Translations under genes and position numbers: made by a program
Notes under the pieces: model-generated
What the model was told of the DNA's origin: nothing
Seen by the model: only the letters and a program-made list of their open reading frames with translations
Database searches by the model: none
Origin: Biscogniauxia marginata
Taxonomy: Eukaryota; Ascomycota; Sordariomycetes; Xylariales; Xylariaceae
DNA length: 64,000 nucleotides
Assembly (NCBI GenBank): GCA_022695795.1
Contig: MU404134.1
Span: forward strand, 1-64,000
Reading direction: 5' to 3'
Part shown: one piece after another, positions 58,712-64,000 of the stretch
How the letters are laid out: the number at the start of each line of letters is the position of its first letter
Numbering within the stretch: position 1 is the stretch's first letter

Positions 58712-59658
58712 TTACCAACCGCCCCGGAAACTTCGCCCACTCCTGCCTCCGTAGCCACCGCGTCTCGGCCCTCTGGGGCCACCCTTCCACCCCCCATCGC
58801 CATATCCGCCGCCATCGTCCCGTAAACCGTCATCTTGCATCATTGGCGGCCGGCCCCCGCGCCCGCGCACGTCCTTTGAGAGCGTATCGTAAGTCTTGCG
58901 CATCTGGGCATAGCCGAGGTGCATCTTGCCGTAGAAGTGATCCGCGAGACGGCGGTCATTGTCGAGGCGCGACAAGTAGGCGCCGCAAACGTCGCAAACC
59001 TGGAGCTTCTGGTGACCGGAGGGCCCGCTCGTGTCGCTTAGGGCCTTGAGCTCGCGTTCGCGCTCGCCCTTGGCCTGGGCGGCCTGGCGTACGCGGAAGA
59101 ACTCTTCGTAGGCGCGGCTGACCTCGCCGAGCTCACCAAGCACGCGCACCTCGACCAGTCCGCTGTTGACGGTAGCGCCGAGGTCCGAGATGGATTTGAG
59201 CAAGACGTTGGTCTGGCGTATCTCGTCGGGGGTCTTCTCGAGGCGCCGCTGAGCCGTGTCGATGCGGCGATTACACTCGTCGATGTACTTCTGCAGGTCC
59301 CGCAGGTAATCGTTCTCGAAACCGTACTTCTGCCGCGCAGGCTCCGGGAGCGACTCGTACTCGGCCTTGAGAGACTCGGCGTGTACTTTCGGACACTGAC
59401 CCAGGTCTTGCTTCGTGTTGGTGAAGAGGTCGTGCGGGCAGGTGCCGACGAGGAACGAGCGGCAGACTTTAGAGTCGGTCAGGGAGAGCTGGGCGGCACG
59501 GGATGTTTGCGGTCCGCCCATCAGCTGCTCTATATGAAGAGGTCAGTTGGCGTATCTCGGTAGCATGGGATACTATAAGGGCGAAGGTGAACGTGGACGA
59601 GGGCGATGGACAATGAACGACTGGACGAACCTAGCAGCTTGCGCTGTTCCGCAGCCAT
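58712..59658 (-). CDS. LUC7: U1 snRNP-associated splicing factor LUC7
   Basis: Exons 59658-59631 (MAAEQRKLL plus one base) and 59529-58712 join in phase 1 over a 101-bp GTTCGT...TAG intron to give 281 aa. The first zinc finger is CRSFLVGTCPHDLFTNTKQDLGQCPKVH (CCCH, about residues 32-60) and the second LQVCDVCGAYLSRLDNDRRLADHFYGKMH (C2H2, about 190-220). A helical coiled-coil lies between, and a Gly/Arg-rich tail (RRGGYGGRSGRSFRGGW) ends the protein. LUC7 contacts U1 snRNP and the 5' splice site and helps weak donor recognition. The gene is divergent from GPI16. Confidence 0.94.
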
Positions 59659-60151
59659 GACTGAGAACTCTCCAGATATCTAGCACTTATTCCCACTACC
59701 GATTCGATGTTGTTTTGAGTTTGTTAAAATATCCTGGTTGGAAATGGAGGAGGTAGAGCTTATCGCAATTGCAGCTGGGGATAAGGATGGAGGACCTCAA
59801 TGATGAAAGAAGAAGCGACGGGACGGGACGAAAGACGAGGCTGTAATTTTTCCGAAGCAACCCAAACCTTAAACTTTTGCGGGGTCCAATTAGCGACTTT
59901 AACTGGAGTAGGTAGGTACGCAACGCCCCTGGTAGCCATCAAGCCTCGCTGAAATGCGCTAACTCAGGTACCTACCTACCTACATACACAATTACGTATT
60001 ATAGGTACCTGACTGTAGGTGAGTACTACCTAAATGTCTAGTTCGCCTAGGTGGCCTCCGATTAGTTGCCTCCATCTTTCTCTTCCTCAAACACTGCTTT
60101 TACTATACACCAGACAATTGAGGTCCTAATGGACCATCGACGGTCACGGCT
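59659..60151. promoter_or_regulatory. Bidirectional promoter between LUC7 and GPI16
   Basis: About 490 bp between divergent start codons. A tract of GTACCTACCTACCTACATAC at about 59968-59987 and TATAGGTACCTGACTGTAGG near 60000-60020 are the densest shared words. A minus-strand frame (59760-59942) here shows no domain. Confidence 0.55.
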
Positions 60152-62095
60152 ATGGTTACGATGCGATCTTTCTTTCCTTCCTTGATACCCCCTTTTCTTC
60201 TTTTCTGCCACGCCGTCTTTGCTTCCGATTATTTCGAGCAATTGAATCTCAAGCCCCTACCGCATTTGTCTCTCCTGGCCAGCTTCGACTTCCGATCGAA
60301 CACAAGCTTCTCGCAGTTCGAGGCCCAGAACTATCGATACTTCCCTCGATCGCTAGGCCAGATACTACAGCATGTCGGGACGAAGGAGCTTCATCTGAGG
60401 TTTAGCTTGGGACGATGGGATGCCGAGAGCTGGGGGGCCCGGCCGTGGGACGGCACGAGAGAAGGCGGAACAGGCGTCGAGCTCTGGGCCTGGTTGGAGG
60501 CAGACACGGACGAGGAGTAGGTTTCCGCGGACTACGGCGACGATGCTCCTTAGTATTCCTTTCTAATGCTTTCTTTCTCTAGGGCCGACCGCAAGTGGCT
60601 CACGTTGACGAATGCCTTGTCGGGCCTCTTCTGCGCCTCGCTGAACTTCATCGACGGAACACGCACCACCCGACCCGTCATGTCCTTTAGGCCCGAAGGC
60701 GATCATCCAAACTCGACCTTGGAAAACACCCACCTCCTGTACGGTGTCCTGCCGCACGAGGTGGTTTGTACTGAGAATCTGACCCCTTTCCTGAAGCTGC
60801 TGCCGTGCAAGGGTAAATCTGGCATTTCAAGTCTGCTGGATGGGCACAAGCTATTTGATGCGTCGTGGCAGAGCATGGCTATTGATATCCGCCCCGTCTG
60901 TCCCCTTGGCCAGGAATGTGTACTAGAAATTGAGCAGACGATCGATATGGTCTTGGATATCGAGAGGTCTAAGCGGCCGAGAGGTAAAGATGATTAACCA
61001 TCATCTATCACGTACTAGGAACGTTGCTAATCTTGGCCAGACAACCCTATCCCCCGGCCGCCGCCGGGCCATGACCTGAAATGCAACACATCGAAGCCAT
61101 ATCATAGCGGCGACTCTTGTTTTCCTACCGATTTACTGGAGGGCCAAGACTGGACTTTGGACCAGGTGTTTGGTAAAACCATGAAGGGCACTTGTCCCTT
61201 GACGGACCCCAACGTGCCTCCGGTCTGTATCCAGGCCCCAACCAGGCGCGATGTGTACACAACAGCTGGCGTGACCGAGCTGAAACACCCAAGCGGCTTT
61301 TCACGGTGTTATCAGGTCCCTTCCGATTTGGACTTCTCATTAGTTCTCCCCCGGATGCCGCGCGAGGGGGAGGATGCCAAGACGAACGCTGACGAGATGG
61401 TCGCGCCGGAGACGCCGCTACTCTATGCAGAGCGCAGCTTCACGGGACATGGGCAGGAGCGGGGCGGCGTCCAATCTATTCTCACCAATCCTAGTCCGGA
61501 TACTGAGGTGGAATTCATATATATGGAGAGCCTGCCGTGGTTCATGCGCATCTATCTCCACACGCTCAAGACCCGGATAGAGGGCATAGAAGGGATCAAC
61601 GAAGATGTCATCGAAGAGATCTACTACCGCCCGGCCCTGGACAGAGCCCGCGGCACTCAGCTCGAACTACGAATGCGGATCCCTCCAGCCAGCACCGTGT
61701 TCCTCACCTATGACTTTGAGAAAGCCATCCTGCGCTATACAGAATATCCGCCAGACGCAAACCGAGGTTTTGATGTTGCTGCCTCCGTGATCACCATCCT
61801 CCCGTCTACAGACCCGAGTGCTGCGCCTGCGCGCCAGAAGACCTCGAACCTTCGGACGACGAGTTTGCTCCTCAGTTTGCCGACCCCCGATTTTAGCATG
61901 CCCTATAACGTAATCATATTCACCAGCACAGCCATCGCGTTAGCCTTTGGCGGGCTATACAATATTCTTGTGCGGCGGTTTGTGGCAGCTGACGAGGGTC
62001 CCGAGGTTAATGTTACTGGACTAAAGGGCAAAATTATTCAGGGTGTGATGGGAATCTTCAGGAAGATTAAAGGCATGAAAGGGAAACTCGAATGA
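60152..62095 (+). CDS. GPI16: GPI transamidase subunit Gpi16/PIG-T
   Basis: Exons 60152-60516, 60583-60983 and 61041-62095 (phases 2 and 1) give 606 aa. A signal peptide covers about residues 1-24 (ending CHAVFA), followed by FEQLNLKPLPHLSLLASFDF and FPRSLGQILQHVGTKELHLRFSLGRWD, the conserved PIG-T N-terminal blocks. The luminal middle has LLYGVLPHEVVCTENLTPFLKLLPC and GKSGISSLL. The C-terminal part has VEFIYMESLPWFMRIYLHTL and YRPALDRARGTQLELRM, then one TM helix (YNVIIFTSTAIALAFGGLY) and a short cytosolic tail. Gpi16 is disulfide-linked to the catalytic Gpi8 in the ER complex that attaches GPI anchors. A second ATG 9 bp downstream is an alternative start. Confidence 0.95.
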
Positions 62096-63633
62096 ATGTC
62101 ATAGTTGTTTAAATAATATAAGCCCAAGCAACCCTTTCTGAGAAGAATTCTACGACGAACCCCAGTTCGGAATGCAATGTGGGCTGCTGCGGGAACGATG
62201 TGAATCAAGCCGAAGAAAAAAGCTGTTGAACGCGCCATCTATCAAGTGCTGTTGCAGGCCAAAATGAGCAATATCAGCGACTACGAATGACATACTTAAT
62301 ATGGTGGCCGCCTGAACTCACATGGATATCTCCCGACAGCTCGCACATATCTACACTCCCGCCCTCAATGGTTTTCGATTTTCGTTAACGTTGGTGTGCA
62401 CTCTCTCCTGGTGACGCACTGATTTCAGCGCACAATCTCGGGATGGCCAGTGTGATCATCTTCGCTAAGGAGATCTACACTAAATGATGCATCGCGTTAG
62501 TCTTTTTACTTGTGCTTCCAACGTCGGTTCCTTTCTAGGACACAGCCGCCAGCTATTGTGTAATGGCCTCTGACTAGTTGCTAGCAGAGTTGGAAGTCAG
62601 ATCAACTCCATCCCTTTCTCTTATTAACAATTCTCGATCACATGCTAAACGTATGAATTGTGGTCTGCCTAGCTCCGTAAAATCGTTCAAAATCGACATC
62701 GCTAGGCAATGCTGTATCTGCTCTGTAAACGCAGAAACAGAAAATGATATGTCTCAGACAATATCCAAGACAAATAACGTCCAAACTCGGAATTTCCGAT
62801 CATGATCCAACCAATGATGCTCTTTCGTAGTATTATTTCTAGTACTGCTAGGACTTCGCCTATCAAAGTGTACGGCTGGGTGACTATATCGGTTACAAAT
62901 TACCTGGAAGCAAAATTTTATTATCATGACAATGTGAAGTTATTCAGAACTGGTTTCCATGATCAAAAGATTCCGTGCACCCGGCCCCGTGCGAAGCACT
63001 GTCGAGATGCTTATCACAAATATAATAACGTGTTGCCAATGAAATTTTTTTTTCTTCGAATCTTTAACCCGAGACAAAGACCTGGCAGAGCGACGTTCCG
63101 CGGTGAACCAAAATCGGCCAGTACTACTATATATTGGATCCGAGGCTAAAAATTATCAATCGCGAAGCCCCTATTCTACCTCACGAATGGAACGGTTAGA
63201 AGTGGCCTCACTACTTGGTGTTTTAATCATAGAATTACAACAGAGACTACACGGGAGTCAGACAAGATATCCATTAGAAAGACTTTATCCCGGGTACCAA
63301 GTTCCTTATTTTCTTTTGTGATAATTGTACTCCTGTATCTCCTACAGTCGATCACATGGAACCACGATGCTCACCGTGTCACTGATAACGAGGAGAAATG
63401 ATGCTCGAATAAGCTTGGCATCAGTTACCACATACTAAGGAGAAGGGGAATTGAATAGAACTATAACGAGGCTAGTGCTTTTCCGAATGCTAGTTGAAAC
63501 ATGCATATATAATAACTTCCATGAGTCCAATCTGAGAAACTTTGAATCATGTCCGAATAATTGCTAGCACAGTATACCTAGGTAGGTGATAGGAGAAACC
63601 TGCTATCTTGCTGCTGACACAAGAGCTATATCT
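62096..63633. other. Intergenic, 1.5 kb, no gene seen
   Basis: AT-leaning with weak frames at 62578-62805, 62802-63149 and 63103-63321 (plus strand) that show no domain. The frame at 63586-63840 is antisense to the cysteine-rich gene and is a shadow. Confidence 0.55.
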
Positions 63634-64000
63634 TTAAGCCCTAGTGGTTGGGATACTCCATGGGCGGCACCTAGTCGCAGCGCAGAAACCGTTGCAACAT
63701 GGTCCGACATATTGACCGTCGGTGCCGTAACATTGTCCATATGTAGGCACACACATTCCTTGGCAGCTAACACTGACTATTGGCTGGGGTGGTCCAACAA
63801 TCACTTGCTGGAGTCCATCTTGGTTAATGCCGCCAACTAGTGTCTTCTCACCAGCGGTGTTGAAGGTACATTGAGAGAGGGCGTTGTAATCCGGGGCATC
63901 GATAATGCTGATAGAAAGGTCGCTGTCTGATACAGAGTCAGGTCAGATGTTGTGCTGTACAGTTTCCCACGACAGGTATGAGAGGAACATACTGGTTTGA
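63634..64000 (-). CDS. Cysteine-rich secreted-type protein, 3' part (runs off the window)
   Basis: The last exon 63926-63634 (minus) encodes about 97 residues ending in TAA at 63636-63634. It opens SDLSISIIDAPDYNALSQCTF and ends with a dense Cys motif, SCQGMCVP...QCYGTDG...GPCCNGFCAATRCRPW, of pattern C-x3-C-x6-C-x9-CC-x3-C-x4-C. Such a CC-centred pattern is knottin-like and typical of small secreted fungal proteins. A 66-bp intron (63992-63927; GTATGT donor, TATCAG acceptor, CTGAC branch words) joins it to an upstream exon of which 8 bp lie in the window. The signal peptide must be beyond 64000. No named family is recognised, but the arrangement PPQxIxSVSCxGxC is familiar from Sordariomycete secretomes. 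Confidence 0.7.

Noticed and set aside
62578..63321. Chain of plus-strand frames that might form a gene
   Set aside because: No consistent splice sites join them, and no domain or compositional sign of coding was seen.
1..64000. CRISPR arrays, bacterial operons, integrases or att sites
   Set aside because: None are present; the window is a fungal nuclear region.

Overview
The window comes from the nuclear genome of a filamentous ascomycete (Pezizomycotina, most likely Sordariomycetes). Genes carry short introns (about 50-150 bp) with GTAAGT-like donors and internal CTAAC/CTAAT branch sites. The products are typical fungal proteins: PAM16, YIP1, GPI16, LUC7, an OPT oligopeptide transporter, a fungal type III polyketide synthase, a Goodbye-type STAND NTPase, a CVNH lectin and AA9 LPMO relics. 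No bacterial operons or rRNA were seen, and no tRNA could be supported. Species cannot be named from sequence alone.

Layout. 1-8470 is a gene-poor, repeat-derived island, very AT-rich in two blocks. It looks like DNA degraded by repeat-induced point mutation (RIP), with three diverged LTR-like copies, a long inverted repeat and a perfect 49-bp palindrome. A small secreted elicitor-like protein (9612-10046) sits at its edge. 11092-16853 holds a 7-TM protein, a Cupin_5 protein, and the divergent pair PAM16/YIP1. 19323-23744 holds a convergent pair: an MFS transporter of the allantoate/nicotinate permease type and an eight-exon cytochrome P450. 23.7-31.2 kb is gene-poor and contains only a four-exon CVNH lectin gene and a broken AA9 LPMO. 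31.2-38.6 kb has a large NLR-like STAND protein (about 1598 aa) followed by a J-domain/zinc-knuckle protein.

38.8-49.7 kb holds an ABM-domain monooxygenase, a small membrane protein, a type III PKS, a glycosylasparaginase and an OPT transporter. 51.6-55.3 kb is a pseudogene island: a broken fungus-specific gene on the plus strand converges on a broken dipeptidyl peptidase III gene on the minus strand, and the latter is interrupted by a 256-bp MITE with 41-bp perfect terminal inverted repeats and TA target duplication. 55.8-62.1 kb holds a nucleoside 2-deoxyribosyltransferase-like gene, an RGG/coiled-coil protein, and the divergent LUC7/GPI16 pair. The right edge (63634 to beyond 64000, minus strand) carries the 3' part of a cysteine-rich secreted-type protein.

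How it fits together: housekeeping genes (PAM16, YIP1, LUC7, GPI16) form conserved-looking blocks. Between them lie accessory blocks with possible secondary metabolism (PKS, P450, ABM, MFS, OPT), possible self/non-self recognition (STAND, CVNH lectin), secreted small proteins, and decaying genes. Exon boundaries were worked out by hand from splice signals, frame continuity and remembered family motifs. They are predictions, without alignment or transcript support.
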